Part shown: piece after piece, positions 1 through 8,575 of the stretch
How positions within the stretch are numbered: the stretch's first letter is position 1
How the letters are laid out: the number at the start of each line of letters is the position of its first letter
Assembly (NCBI GenBank): GCA_963697525.1
Contig: OY969087.1
Span: 1,488,001-1,552,000 of the forward strand
From: Bradymonas sp963697525
GTDB taxonomy: Bacteria > Myxococcota_A > Bradymonadia > Bradymonadales > Bradymonadaceae
DNA: 64,000 nt
Reading direction: 5' to 3'
The notes under the pieces: model-generated
What the model saw: only the letters and a program-made list of their open reading frames with translations
Database searches by the model: none
Told to the model about the DNA's origin: nothing
Position numbers and translations under genes: made by a program

Positions 1-1593
1 CGCTGCAGCTCGGCGGCCTCCAGGCCGTCCTTTCCGATGAGCTGCAGGGTGCGCGTGACCGTGGAGTCCATGGCATACAACTGGATGATCATGTCGGCCA
101 GGTCGAGCAAGATCTCCTGCTGCTCGCGCAGGTCGGCCATATGCTTCTGGATGGCCTGGTTGGCGGTGTAGACCACCAATTGTTTGGCCTGCTGGGTCAT
201 GAACCGCTCGAAGGACAGCTCCGGGTCGGCCTCCTTGCCGGGAGGCGTGGGCATCTCCGGCTCGCTCAGCGCCGCCTCGACCCGCTGGATCATGCCGAAG
301 AGGTTGAGCTGGCCCTTCATGGTGCGCTTCAGAGATCATGCCCGGGATGAGCATGCGGTTGATCTCGTTGGTGCCCTCGTAGATACGCCCGATGCGCACA
401 TCGCGCAGGATGCGCTCGACCTCGTATTCGGCCGAGTAGCCGTAGCCGCCGTGGATCTGGACGGCCTCGTCGGCGACGTATTGGCTGACCTCGGAGCCGA
501 ACACCTTCATGATCGAGTCCTCGACGGCGAACTCCTCGATGGCCTTCATCGCCTGGCTGGCGTAGTCGGCGGCGTCGCTGTCGAGCTTTTCGAGCTTGGC
601 GTCCATATAGCCGGCCACCCGGTAGCACATCGACTCCAGGGCGTAGGCCTTGGCGGCCATGCGCCCCAGCTTGGAGCGGATGGCCCCGAAGCTCGAGATG
701 GGCTGGCCGAATTGCTCGCGCTCGTTGGCGTATTTGGCCGCCAGCATCAGCGCGCGCTTGATGCTTCCCAGCGAGCCCACGCCCAGCTTGAAGCGGCCGA
801 TATTGAGGATGTTGAACGCGATCTTGTGGCCCTTGCCGATCTCGCCGAGCACGTTGGACTTGGGCACCTTGACGTTCTCAAGGATGACCTGGCGGGTCGA
901 CGAGCCGTGCTGGCCCATCTTCTTCTCCTCGTTGCCCAGCGAGACGCCATCGCGGTCGGCCTCCACCAACAGGGCGGTGAATTTGTCGCCGTCAACCTGG
1001 CAGAATACCGTGAACAGGTCGGCGAAGCCGGCGTTGGTGATCCACATCTTCGAGCCGTTGACGATATAGTGCTCGCCGTCGTCGGACTCGATGGCCTTGG
1101 TCTTGGCCGCCAGGGCGTCCGAGCCGCTGCCGGGCTCGGTCAGCGCGTAGGCGGCAAATGCCTCCCCGGCGCCCAATTTCGGCAGCCAGGTCTGCTTTTG
1201 CTCCTCGGTGCCGAAATACAGCGTGGGCAGCATCCCGATGGTCACCTGGGCGCCATAGGTCGCGGCGAAGCCGGCGTATTGGCTGACGATCTCTGCGATG
1301 ATCATGCTGGTCGATTTGTCGACCTGCAGCCCGCCGTATTCCTCGGGGATGTCGGCCATCAACAGGCCCAGATCGGCGGCCTTCCTCATGATCTCGACCA
1401 TCTTGTCGAAATCCTTGTGCTCCAGCTCGTCGACGTGCGGGAAGACCTCTTTGTCCATGAAGTCCGAGGCCGTCTTGGCAAAGAGCACTTGCTCCTCGGT
1501 GAATTTTTCGGGGGTTTGAATCTCCTCGAAACCGACCTCATTGATCAGAAACGAGCAGCCTGCGGGACCTTGTTGGTGTTTGTCGTCGGACAT
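1..1593 (-). CDS. Acyl-CoA dehydrogenase, partial at window edge, one frameshift
   Basis: FAD-dependent acyl-CoA dehydrogenase, which performs the first oxidation step of fatty-acid beta-oxidation. The ATG at 1593 follows GAGGAG with 9 bases of spacing and opens a frame starting MSDDKHQQGPAG. Visible family motifs are YALTEPGSGSDA and KMWITNAGFADLF (acyl-CoA/FAD domain), and RIYEGTNEINRML, whose Glu is the usual catalytic base. After the motif LIPGMI the frame shifts at about 331-336 because one extra base is present. The continuing frame reads LKRTMKGQLNLFGMIQR and then a helical C-terminal extension like that of long FadE/VLCAD-type enzymes. The gene leaves the window at base 1. A FadR-like operator lies just upstream. 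The frameshift may be a sequencing error. Substrate chain length cannot be told. Confidence 0.9.
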   Translation of the reverse strand, partial: MSDDKHQQGPAGCSFLINEVGFEEIQTPEKFTEEQVLFAKTASDFMDKEVFPHVDELEHKDFDKMVEIMRKAADLGLLMADIPEEYGGLQVDKSTSMIIAEIVSQYAGFAATYGAQVTIGMLPTLYFGTEEQKQTWLPKLGAGEAFAAYALTEPGSGSDALAAKTKAIESDDGEHYIVNGSKMWITNAGFADLFTVFCQVDGDKFTALLVEADRDGVSLGNEEKKMGQHGSSTRQVILENVKVPKSNVLGEIGKGHKIAFNILNIGRFKLGVGSLGSIKRALMLAAKYANEREQFGQPISSFGAIRSKLGRMAAKAYALESMCYRVAGYMDAKLEKLDSDAADYASQAMKAIEEFAVEDSIMKVFGSEVSQYVADEAVQIHGGYGYSAEYEVERILRDVRIGRIYEGTNEINRMLIPGMISEAHHEGPAQPLRHDPAGRGGAERAGDAHASRQGGRPGAVLRAVHDPAGQTIGGLHRQPGHPEAYGRPARAAGDLARPGRHDHPVVCHGLHGHAHPAAHRKGRPGGRRAAA

Positions 1594-1617
1594 CGTCGAT
1601 CGCTCCTCGGGTTTGCC

Positions 1618-1635
1618 TGAATGACGCGTCATTCA
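1618..1635. promoter_or_regulatory. FadR (TetR-family)-like operator for the acyl-CoA dehydrogenase
   Basis: TGAATGACGCGTCATTCA is a perfect 18-base palindrome. Its outer arms TGAATGA-N4-TCATTCA are the consensus arms of the Bacillus FadR (YsiA) operator that represses beta-oxidation genes. It lies 25-42 bases upstream of the ATG at 1593. A possible -10 hexamer TATAGT is on the minus strand at 1651-1646, which would put the operator at and just after the transcription start, a typical repressor position. The regulator itself is not in this window. Confidence 0.75.
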
Positions 1636-1721
1636 CCACGGGGCGACTATAGCACACAAATGGAATCTTAGAATACTCGTCATGAGGCGGAGAAAACCGA
1701 CGATCCCCTCCCAGTCCAAGG

Positions 1722-4649
1722 TCACTCTTCGTAGACGAACGCGCGCAGGTGTTCTTGGAGTTCGGTGAGCTTGTCTCCCTGCCAGCCATCGCCGAGGCGG
1801 TAGGTGTAGGCCGACGATTTCTTGGCGTCGGCGACGCGCTCGATGACCTCCCAGTCCTCGAGCAGGCGCACCGCGTTTTTGAAGGTCGGCTTGGACAGCG
1901 TCTCGTAGTGCAGAATCTGGCCGCGCAGAAAGTCGTTGCGCGCCTGCTTGAGGGTGCGCTTGACCAGGTCGTCGCGCTCCCACACCCCCTCCACCTCGCC
2001 GACCATATCGGCGACGATGGCGTAGGCCTCCAGAAAGCTGAGCACCAGCCGGCGAAAGAAGCCCAGCTCGGCGGGAAACGGCTCGGGCACGTGGACCTGG
2101 CGGGCCTCGTCGGCCTCGTCGGCGTCCACCCGCACCCAACCGCATTGCTCGAAGTAGTCCAACGTGCGCAAAAAGACGTTTTCGAACTCGGCGCGCTCCT
2201 CGTAGATCCACTCGAATTTGAACAGCCGGCTCAAAAATAGCGTCTGCTCCATCAGCGCGTCCAGATCGACCTGTTCGGCGCGGAAATGGCGCATGGCGGT
2301 GGCCAAAAGCGCCTCGGGCACGAAGTAGTGCACGATGTTGTTGCGGTAGTACGCCAGCTCCAGGCGCGACTCCTCGGGCACGCTGTAGAAGGTGTCTTCG
2401 TCGGTCTTCTCGATGACGACCTGGTCGTTGTCCTCGAACAAGCCGATGGCCTCGTCGACCAACTTGGCCACGGCCACGCCCATCAGAGTTTCGACGGGGT
2501 GGGCCGTCTCCGGCAGCCGGGCGGGTGCAGGGCCGTCGTGCTCGGCCGCCGGGCGCTCGACATAGTGGGCCAGGCGCGGGCCGGGCTGGTGGGCGCGCAG
2601 CGCGTCGAGCTCCTCGCGATTGTCCTCGAGCTCCTCGCGCAGCGTGCGCGACAGACGGGTCGCGTCGAAGCGGTGGGTCAGAAAGTGCAACACGAAGCCG
2701 ACCTCGTCGAGCAGGCGACGGTGGTCGGTACCGCGCATGGGGTTGGTCAGCAGCACCGTCGCCGCCAGCGACGACGGGGTGACCGTGGCCACGTGGTTGA
2801 TGTCGTAGATGATGCGGTGGGCCAGGCGCACCGTCAGCGCGTCCAGGGCCTCTTCCTGCGGGTGCAGCCGGTCGACGTCGTAGCGGTCGAGGTACTCGCC
2901 CAGGTCGATGGGCTCGTTGAACTCGATGTACAGCCGGCCGTACTTACTGGTCAGAAATTTGGGGGTCTTCAGAAGCCCGGTCAGGCTCTCCTTTTCCTTC
3001 TCGGCGCCCAGCACTTCGCGGCGGTAGGCGCGCTCCTCGATGATCTTCTCGTAGCCCACCGAGATGGGCACGATCTTGACCGAGTCGATGCGCCCGCTGG
3101 CGAAGGCGCGCAAGATCATGTCGAGCATGCCGTATTTGGGCTTGATGAGCTTGCCGGTGCGGCTGCGGGTCCCCTCGATGAAAAATTCGATGGGATAGCC
3201 CTCTTCCATCTGGCGGATGAGGTACTCGCGAAACACGATCGGGTAGAGCTCCTCGCCGCGAAAGCTGCGTCGGATGAAAAAGGCGCCGGCGCGGCGAAAC
3301 AACGGACCCATGGGCCAGAACGACAGGTTGACCCCGGCGGCGATCAGCGGCGGGATCATGCCGTGGCTGTAAAACACGTAGCTCAGCACCAGGTAGTCGA
3401 TATGACTCTTGTGGCTGGGGATGAGCACGATGCTGCTCTTGCGCGCGGCCTTGCGCACCTTCTCGAGCCCGGCGACGTCGACCTCGAAGCCGTCGTAGAT
3501 GCGGTACCACACGAAGCTCAACACCGACGAAAAGATCTTGAGCATCAACAGGCTGGGCGTGGCGGCGATCTCCTTGAACTGCTTGCTGACGCGCTGGCGA
3601 ATGGTGTCTTCGCTGACGTCCTCTTTTTTGGCGAGGTCTTTGACGGCGTTGGTCAGCGCCGGGCGGTTGATGAGCTCGCGGTACATCGAGTCGGCCGGCT
3701 CGCCGGTGGGCCCCAAAATGACGTGGCGCTCCTGGTCGAGGTAGTCGAGCAGGCGGCCGCGCAACAACTCCGAGGCGTCGGCGCTGCCCGCGTTGGGGTA
3801 TTCGCGCAAAAATTCACGCAGATCCAGCGCCGTCGACAGCTGGACCATCGGCTGGCCCAGGCGCAAAAAACTCTGCCAGAAGGTCTGGAAGAAATTGACG
3901 AATTTGCGAAAGAAACCCGGCCGCTGGGCGGTGCCGAAGATATCCTCCAAAAAGCCGGCGCGCTTGGGGTCGGGCCGCTTCTCCCAGATGAGCAGCATCG
4001 GCAGCACGTAGATGGGCGTGTCGACCTGCTTCTGGGCGCGAATCAGCCGGGTGAGGTATTTCTGGCTGAACTCCAGGTTGTGCTCGACGTCCTTGCGCGG
4101 CTTCTCCAGAAACAGGAACACCGCCTCGCCGCTTTTGACCAGCGCCTGGACCTGCTCTTCGGGTTTTTCGGGCGGGCTTCGTCGAAAGAGGTTTTTGACC
4201 CAGGCCACCGGCCCGCGAAACCACAGGGTGTTGACCCCGTTGGCGAATTGGGCCAGCGGCAGGTCGTGCTTGAGCAGAACGTAGTTGAAATACAGGTAGT
4301 CCAGCAGGCTGCGCGACTGCATCACGTAGACCGGCGTGCCCCGCTGGGCGGCGTCGCGGATATTGTCGGTGTTGCGCTGGCCGAAGAGCACGTGGGTGAA
4401 CAGAAGCGAGCCGATGAACCGGAGGAACCGGCCCAGGGTGCGCAGCATCGCCGATTTGTGGGGGCGGGCGCGGTACTGGTCGACCAGCGCCGCGTGGCGC
4501 TCGGCGAGCGCGTCGGAGTCGTCGACCTCGACCTCGGACTCCTCGTCCAGGCGCGGCAATCCCTCCGGCAGCATCGACGCCGGTACGTCGGGCTCGCCGG
4601 CCTCGGCCACGTCCTCGTCGTATTTTTCCAGATCACCGTCAGCGGTCAA
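1722..4649 (-). CDS. plsB: Glycerol-3-phosphate 1-O-acyltransferase PlsB
   Basis: Inner-membrane acyltransferase making 1-acyl-glycerol-3-phosphate, the first step of phospholipid synthesis; 975 aa, longer than E. coli PlsB (807 aa). The start is TTG at 4649 with GAGGAAG at 4657-4663, spaced 7. The catalytic domain (about residues 400-600) has all four blocks: SHKSHIDYL (HX4D), GAFFIRRSF, FIEGTRSRTGK and IVPISVGYEKI. The N-terminal part (about residues 95-300) looks like a degenerate second acyltransferase domain: SRSLLDYL sits where HX4D would be, as is also seen in E. coli PlsB. The C-terminal helical region is family-typical (YYRNNIVHYFVPEALL). It lies upstream of the acyl-CoA dehydrogenase on the same strand, 128 bases away. 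Confidence 0.95.
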   Translation of the reverse strand: MTADGDLEKYDEDVAEAGEPDVPASMLPEGLPRLDEESEVEVDDSDALAERHAALVDQYRARPHKSAMLRTLGRFLRFIGSLLFTHVLFGQRNTDNIRDAAQRGTPVYVMQSRSLLDYLYFNYVLLKHDLPLAQFANGVNTLWFRGPVAWVKNLFRRSPPEKPEEQVQALVKSGEAVFLFLEKPRKDVEHNLEFSQKYLTRLIRAQKQVDTPIYVLPMLLIWEKRPDPKRAGFLEDIFGTAQRPGFFRKFVNFFQTFWQSFLRLGQPMVQLSTALDLREFLREYPNAGSADASELLRGRLLDYLDQERHVILGPTGEPADSMYRELINRPALTNAVKDLAKKEDVSEDTIRQRVSKQFKEIAATPSLLMLKIFSSVLSFVWYRIYDGFEVDVAGLEKVRKAARKSSIVLIPSHKSHIDYLVLSYVFYSHGMIPPLIAAGVNLSFWPMGPLFRRAGAFFIRRSFRGEELYPIVFREYLIRQMEEGYPIEFFIEGTRSRTGKLIKPKYGMLDMILRAFASGRIDSVKIVPISVGYEKIIEERAYRREVLGAEKEKESLTGLLKTPKFLTSKYGRLYIEFNEPIDLGEYLDRYDVDRLHPQEEALDALTVRLAHRIIYDINHVATVTPSSLAATVLLTNPMRGTDHRRLLDEVGFVLHFLTHRFDATRLSRTLREELEDNREELDALRAHQPGPRLAHYVERPAAEHDGPAPARLPETAHPVETLMGVAVAKLVDEAIGLFEDNDQVVIEKTDEDTFYSVPEESRLELAYYRNNIVHYFVPEALLATAMRHFRAEQVDLDALMEQTLFLSRLFKFEWIYEERAEFENVFLRTLDYFEQCGWVRVDADEADEARQVHVPEPFPAELGFFRRLVLSFLEAYAIVADMVGEVEGVWERDDLVKRTLKQARNDFLRGQILHYETLSKPTFKNAVRLLEDWEVIERVADAKKSSAYTYRLGDGWQGDKLTELQEHLRAFVYEE

Positions 4650-4739
4650 AGTCTTGCTTCCTCGCAGATGACGCCTGTTGGCCCGCGTTTATAATCTCTC
4701 GATCCCCGTAGGACAACAACCCCGTGCGCTAAAACGGTG

Positions 4740-4767
4740 TTGTAAACTCCCGCCCGCTCCGTACAAT
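4740..4767 (+). promoter_or_regulatory. Promoter candidate for the 4837 gene
   Basis: TTGTAA at 4740-4745 and TACAAT at 4762-4767 are separated by 16 bases, a good housekeeping-sigma layout, and would start transcription near 4774, some 60 bases before the ATG at 4837. The 187-base region 4650-4836 separates the divergent plsB and 4837 genes. It also holds a TATAAT at about 4690 that could serve either strand. Confidence 0.5.
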
Positions 4768-4836
4768 GACTTGACTGGTTTGATCCCTGCATGATGAAAA
4801 TGCGCTGGGGAAATCCACTTCGAGCTATTACGAACC

Positions 4837-5910
4837 ATGAGTGATATGACGCCCTCGCGGCTTCTTACCTTTTTTCTGACGAGCCTGTGTCTGCTGGTGG
4901 CCCTGCCCTCGGCGGCGTTTGCGCAGGACACCATGAGTTTTGGCGTCGATGACGTAAAGAAGGACGACCAGAACGACACTCAAGATAAGCAGGACAGCCA
5001 GGACGATCAGGGCGGGGGCACGATGACCTTCGGCGCTGACGAGGTCCAAAACGGCGACCAGCAGAAGAACAACAGTGGCCCCAAGTCCTACACATTAGCG
5101 GTCGTGGTCATTCCCTCCGACGCCATGAGCCGCGAGCAGCGCATCCAGCTTCAAAAGCGTATGACCAAGGCGGTGGCCCTGGACAAACACTACAAACCCC
5201 AGGACGGCGCGGCCCTGCTCAACGGGCTGCAGACCGCCGGCATGGCCTCGTGCATCACCGAGCCGCTGTGCCTGGCGGGGGTGGGCCAGGACGCCGGCGT
5301 CCAGCGCATCTTGATGGGCCGCCTCGAGCAGACCAGCCGCGGGCTGGACTTCAACATCGACTTGTTCGACGTGCACGACAAGCTGTTCGTCAAATACACC
5401 TCCGCCAAGCGGCTGGCCAACTTCGACGCCGTGCTCAACTCCGTCGAGCCGAGCATGAAGGACATCTTCGACATCCGCGTTAAGCGCAAGGGCCCCAACT
5501 ACGGCACCCAGGCCTCCAGCGGCACCGTCCAGAAGGTGCTCGCCTATACCTCCGCCGGCCTGTCGGTGGTGGCCCTGGGCGCGGGCATCTACTTCGGCAC
5601 CCAGGCCTCCAGCGGCGAGGACAATATCGTGGGTAAGAAGAACTCCGATGGCCAATTTACCATCACGCAGGCCGAGGCCGACCGCATGGTGCGCGACGTG
5701 CAAAGCGACGCGCTGACCGCCAACGTGCTTTACGGCGCGTCGGCGGGCCTGGCGGTCATCAGCGGCATCTTGTTTTACGTGCACTCCGGCTCCGACGTCG
5801 CCGCCCCCGACACCCGGCGGCGCCGGCGCGCCAGCGTGCTCGACAACCTCCAGATCACCCCGCAGGTCGGTCTGGGTAAGGTCGGTGTGGGTGCAACCCT
5901 TAGTTTCTAA
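4837..5910 (+). CDS. Secreted or membrane-anchored protein of unknown function with duplicated TM(S/T)FG motif
   Basis: 357 aa, not recognised as a named family. A signal peptide is clear (hydrophobic core LLTFFLTSLCLLVALP, likely cleavage after AFA). It is followed by an Asp/Gln-rich low-complexity stretch in which DTMSFGVDDVKKDDQ and GTMTFGADEVQNGDQ form a duplicated unit. The middle part (about residues 85-215) is a globular domain. Two hydrophobic helices follow (about 221-241 and 297-316), joined by a soluble loop, then an RRRRR basic patch. It ends 7 bases before the next lipoprotein gene, so the two are probably co-transcribed and act in the cell envelope. No strong ribosome binding site is seen. 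Confidence 0.75.
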   Translation: MSDMTPSRLLTFFLTSLCLLVALPSAAFAQDTMSFGVDDVKKDDQNDTQDKQDSQDDQGGGTMTFGADEVQNGDQQKNNSGPKSYTLAVVVIPSDAMSREQRIQLQKRMTKAVALDKHYKPQDGAALLNGLQTAGMASCITEPLCLAGVGQDAGVQRILMGRLEQTSRGLDFNIDLFDVHDKLFVKYTSAKRLANFDAVLNSVEPSMKDIFDIRVKRKGPNYGTQASSGTVQKVLAYTSAGLSVVALGAGIYFGTQASSGEDNIVGKKNSDGQFTITQAEADRMVRDVQSDALTANVLYGASAGLAVISGILFYVHSGSDVAAPDTRRRRRASVLDNLQITPQVGLGKVGVGATLSF

Positions 5911-5917
5911 GAACGCC

Positions 5918-6586
5918 ATGATTGAGAACGCAATGGGCAGCAACAAAGCTATTATCCTCGCCATCGCCACCGTCTTTTTCGGCGCGGGCCTGTGGGCGGG
6001 GTGCACCGTCGGCTTCGATCCCAATCAGGACGGCGTGTTCCCCTGCCAGACCAACGACGATTGCATCCAGGGCTACAAATGCTCGGACGACAACCAGACC
6101 TGCCAGAAGATTCAGGTCGGCCACGTCGACCATCCGCCCTGCGACCAGACGGGCAACCCGCCGGGAGACATCGACCTGGACAACGACGGCTACGGGACCG
6201 GTAGTGACCGCTCGCAGTGCCCGCTGGACAAGCGCGGCAAGGAGGACTGCAACGACAACGACCCGGACGTCAACCCCGGTCAGGCCGAGCTGTGCGACGG
6301 CAAGGACAACAACTGCGACGACAAGATCGACAACTTCGATTGCCCCGGCGGTGACGTCACCCTGTGCGGCGTGCAGCCCCCCGGCGAGTTGGGCAGCTAC
6401 CTGACTTACGAGTGCCAAAACGAAACCTGCGTGATGGTGCCCAAAGTGCGCATGAGTCAGACCTGCCAGGATATCGTCATCTCCTGCGACACGACCGCGC
6501 AGTCGTTCACCTACGACTCCGGCGGCCAGACCTACAATGTCGGACCGGGCAGCACCGACGAGGGACCGGTCAAAGACTGCAGGTAG
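5918..6586 (+). CDS. Lipoprotein with MopE-type metal-binding motif
   Basis: 222 aa from the ATG at 5918; an in-frame ATG at 5933 is equally possible. The N-terminus is a lipoprotein signal ending LWAGC. The mature part has paired cysteines (CQTNDDCIQGYKC), like cysteine-rich surface proteins of Myxococcota. It then has the motif DIDLDNDGYG ... EDCNDNDPDVNPGQAELCDG followed by KDNNCDDKIDN, the 'putative metal-binding motif' found in MopE and related secreted proteins and thought to bind calcium or copper. It lies in tandem with the 4837 gene and is followed by a strong terminator at 6614. Its role is not known beyond a likely outer-surface location. Confidence 0.8.
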   Translation: MIENAMGSNKAIILAIATVFFGAGLWAGCTVGFDPNQDGVFPCQTNDDCIQGYKCSDDNQTCQKIQVGHVDHPPCDQTGNPPGDIDLDNDGYGTGSDRSQCPLDKRGKEDCNDNDPDVNPGQAELCDGKDNNCDDKIDNFDCPGGDVTLCGVQPPGELGSYLTYECQNETCVMVPKVRMSQTCQDIVISCDTTAQSFTYDSGGQTYNVGPGSTDEGPVKDCR

Positions 6587-6613
6587 AACCGACGCCAACC
6601 CGATAGCAAGAAA

Positions 6614-6646
6614 GCCAGCGCGGCCCCGAGCCGCGCTGGCTTTTTT
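6614..6646 (+). terminator. Rho-independent terminator after the MopE-like lipoprotein gene
   Basis: An 11-base-pair perfect stem GCCAGCGCGGC (6614-6624) and GCCGCGCTGGC (6630-6640) with a 5-base loop is followed by six T residues at 6641-6646. It lies 28 bases after the stop at 6586. Confidence 0.9.
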
Positions 6647-6758
6647 GTGGGCGTCTCTCTTTCCTTACAGGACAATCGACCGGACAAGCATCTGCCCCAA
6701 CAACCACTCGGGATTGATGGGGCAGATGATGCTTTCGCGGGGACGTCTGTGCCGACGA

Positions 6759-7937
6759 TCAGCCAACCAGCGCCGCGCGAATCCGCTCGATGCCCTTCTC
6801 GATGAGCTCGTCGCCCGTCGCATAGGACATGCGCAAATACCCGGGGGTTCCGAACGCCGTGCCCGGTACCAGGGCCACCTTGGCCTCGTCGAGCAGGTAG
6901 CCGGCGAGTTTGAGATCGTCGGCGAAGCGCTCGCCGATATGCGCCGAGAAGTCCGGGAACACGTAGAACGCGCCGCTGGGCGTGGCGCACTCGACGCCGT
7001 CGATGCTGTTGAGGCCGGCGACGATGAGGTCGCGGCGGCGCTTGAAGGTCTCGCGCATCTCGTCGAGCACGGAGTCGTCGAGCTCGAGCGCGGCCAGCGC
7101 GCCGTACTGGGCAAACGCGGTCGTGTTGGAGGTCGACTGGCTCTGCAGCTTGGCCATCGCCCCGATGATGTCATTGGGGCCGATGGCGTAGCCCAGCCGC
7201 CAGCCGGTCATCGCGTAGGTCTTGCTAAACCCGTTGAACGTCACCGTGCGATCGGCCAATTCCGGCACCAGATTGACCAGGTCGGGGGCGATGCCGCCGC
7301 CGTAGTACAGCCGGTCGTAGATGGCGTCGAAGAACACCACCACGTCGTCGCGCGTCTTCAGCACCTCGCCGAGCGCGGCGAGCTCTTCTTTGGAGTAGCA
7401 CGCCCCGGTGGGGTTGGAGGGGGCGCACAAAATGACGCCGCGCACCGCCGGATCTTCGAGCTGTTTGGCGAGCTGCTCGGGCAGCATCTTGAACTCGGTG
7501 TCCAGCCCGGTCTCGACGACCACCGGCTCGGCGCCGGTGAGCGTGACCTGCGCCGGGTAGCTCACCCAATAAGGCGCCGGGATGACCACCTTGTCGCCCT
7601 CCTCGAAGAGCACCTGGGTGGCGTTGTACAGGGCGTGCTTTCCGCCGACGGTGACCACCACCTGGCTGGCCTCGACGTCGCGGCCGCGCTTTTTATAGTC
7701 GCGCGCGATCGCCTGGCGGAGCTGCGGGATGCCCGCCGCCGGGGTGTACTTGGTCTTGCCCTCGTCGAGCGCGCGTTTGGCGGCCTCGCGAATGGGCTCG
7801 GGGGTGTTGAAGTCCGGCTCTCCGGCGCTGAAGCTGATGACGTCGATGCCCTCGGCGACCATCTGTTTGGCGCGCGCCGAGATGGCCAGCGTGGGAGACG
7901 GCTCGATGCGGGTGATTCTGTTGGCAAGCTTGGTCAC
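6759..7937 (-). CDS. aspC: Aspartate/aromatic aminotransferase, PLP-dependent, class I
   Basis: 392 aa PLP enzyme of the subgroup Ib aspartate aminotransferases; transfers amino groups between aspartate (or related amino acids) and 2-oxoglutarate in the cytoplasm. The PLP lysine is in NGFSKTYAMTGWRLGY; SNPTGACYSKEEL and the DAIYD segment hold cofactor-binding residues, and PGTAFGTPGYLRMSYA is the substrate arginine region. The start codon is GTG at 7937 with AAGGAG about 7 bases upstream, and this site overlaps the end of coaD, so the two genes are translationally linked (2-base gap). Exact substrate specificity (prephenate versus aspartate) cannot be read from the sequence. Confidence 0.9.
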   Translation of the reverse strand: MTKLANRITRIEPSPTLAISARAKQMVAEGIDVISFSAGEPDFNTPEPIREAAKRALDEGKTKYTPAAGIPQLRQAIARDYKKRGRDVEASQVVVTVGGKHALYNATQVLFEEGDKVVIPAPYWVSYPAQVTLTGAEPVVVETGLDTEFKMLPEQLAKQLEDPAVRGVILCAPSNPTGACYSKEELAALGEVLKTRDDVVVFFDAIYDRLYYGGGIAPDLVNLVPELADRTVTFNGFSKTYAMTGWRLGYAIGPNDIIGAMAKLQSQSTSNTTAFAQYGALAALELDDSVLDEMRETFKRRRDLIVAGLNSIDGVECATPSGAFYVFPDFSAHIGERFADDLKLAGYLLDEAKVALVPGTAFGTPGYLRMSYATGDELIEKGIERIRAALVG

Positions 7938-7939
7938 GA

Positions 7940-8434
7940 TCAGGCTCCTTCGTCGCTGTCGGCGAATTTTTCGATGAGTTTTTGTTCCACGTGCTCCGGC
8001 ACCACGCCCTCGACCTTGCCGCCGAAGCTCGCTACTTCCTTGACCAGACTGGAACTGACGTAAAAGTCGCTCTCCTCGGTCATCATGAACACGGTGTTGA
8101 TGTCCGGGTCGAGCTTGCGGTTCATATTGGCCATCTGCAGCTCGTACTCGAAGTCGCTGACCGCCCGCAGTCCCCGTAAGATGACCTGGACGTTGCGGCT
8201 CTTGGCGTAGTCGACCAACAGCCCCGAGAAGGTGTCGATCTCGACACGCTCGTCGGCGAATTCGGTGCGGATGAACTCCTGGCGCTCCTCGATCGAGAAC
8301 AACGGCTCCTTTCGGATGTTGATCGCGATCGCCACGATGATCTTGTCGAAGATCCGCAAGCCCCGCTCGATGATACTGACGTGACCGTTGGTCAGCGGAT
8401 CGAAACTTCCCGGATAGATCGCAACTCGAGCCAT
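7940..8434 (-). CDS. coaD: Phosphopantetheine adenylyltransferase
   Basis: 164 aa, the usual family length. Catalyses the fourth step of coenzyme A synthesis (ATP plus 4'-phosphopantetheine to dephospho-CoA), cytoplasmic hexamer in known members. The nucleotidyltransferase signature YPGSFDPLTNGHVSII (TxGH-like) opens the protein. RGLRAVSDFEYELQMANMNR and the ISSTxVR-like segment VSSSLVKEVASFGG are the other conserved family blocks. ATG start. It is upstream of aspC in the same operon, and rsmD lies 130 bases further upstream, the common rsmD-coaD order. Confidence 0.97.
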   Translation of the reverse strand: MARVAIYPGSFDPLTNGHVSIIERGLRIFDKIIVAIAINIRKEPLFSIEERQEFIRTEFADERVEIDTFSGLLVDYAKSRNVQVILRGLRAVSDFEYELQMANMNRKLDPDINTVFMMTEESDFYVSSSLVKEVASFGGKVEGVVPEHVEQKLIEKFADSDEGA

Positions 8435-8551
8435 GACATCTCTCGACGTAGAAGAATAGGTGCGTTTACCACACGCACGGTGTTATTCGATCGCGCGATC
8501 TCGCGCAACAACGCCACCGAACTCGCAATCATCCGCGCCTCCGCTCAAGAA

Positions 8552-8575
8552 CTCGATCACTCGATCACTCGATCA
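8552..8575. repeat. Tandem repeat, CTCGATCA x3
   Basis: Three perfect copies of the 8-base unit CTCGATCA. The rsmD stop codon (8565-8567) lies inside the array, so slippage here could change the rsmD C-terminus. Confidence 0.85.

Noticed and set aside
184..1620. Plus-strand open frame of 478 codons at the left edge
   Set aside because: The minus strand carries acyl-CoA dehydrogenase motifs with an operator and ribosome site; the plus frame is its shadow.
2286..4694. Plus-strand open frame of 802 codons opposite plsB
   Set aside because: It mirrors plsB, its translation has no family features (His/Val/Glu-rich shadow), and plsB motifs on the other strand are complete.
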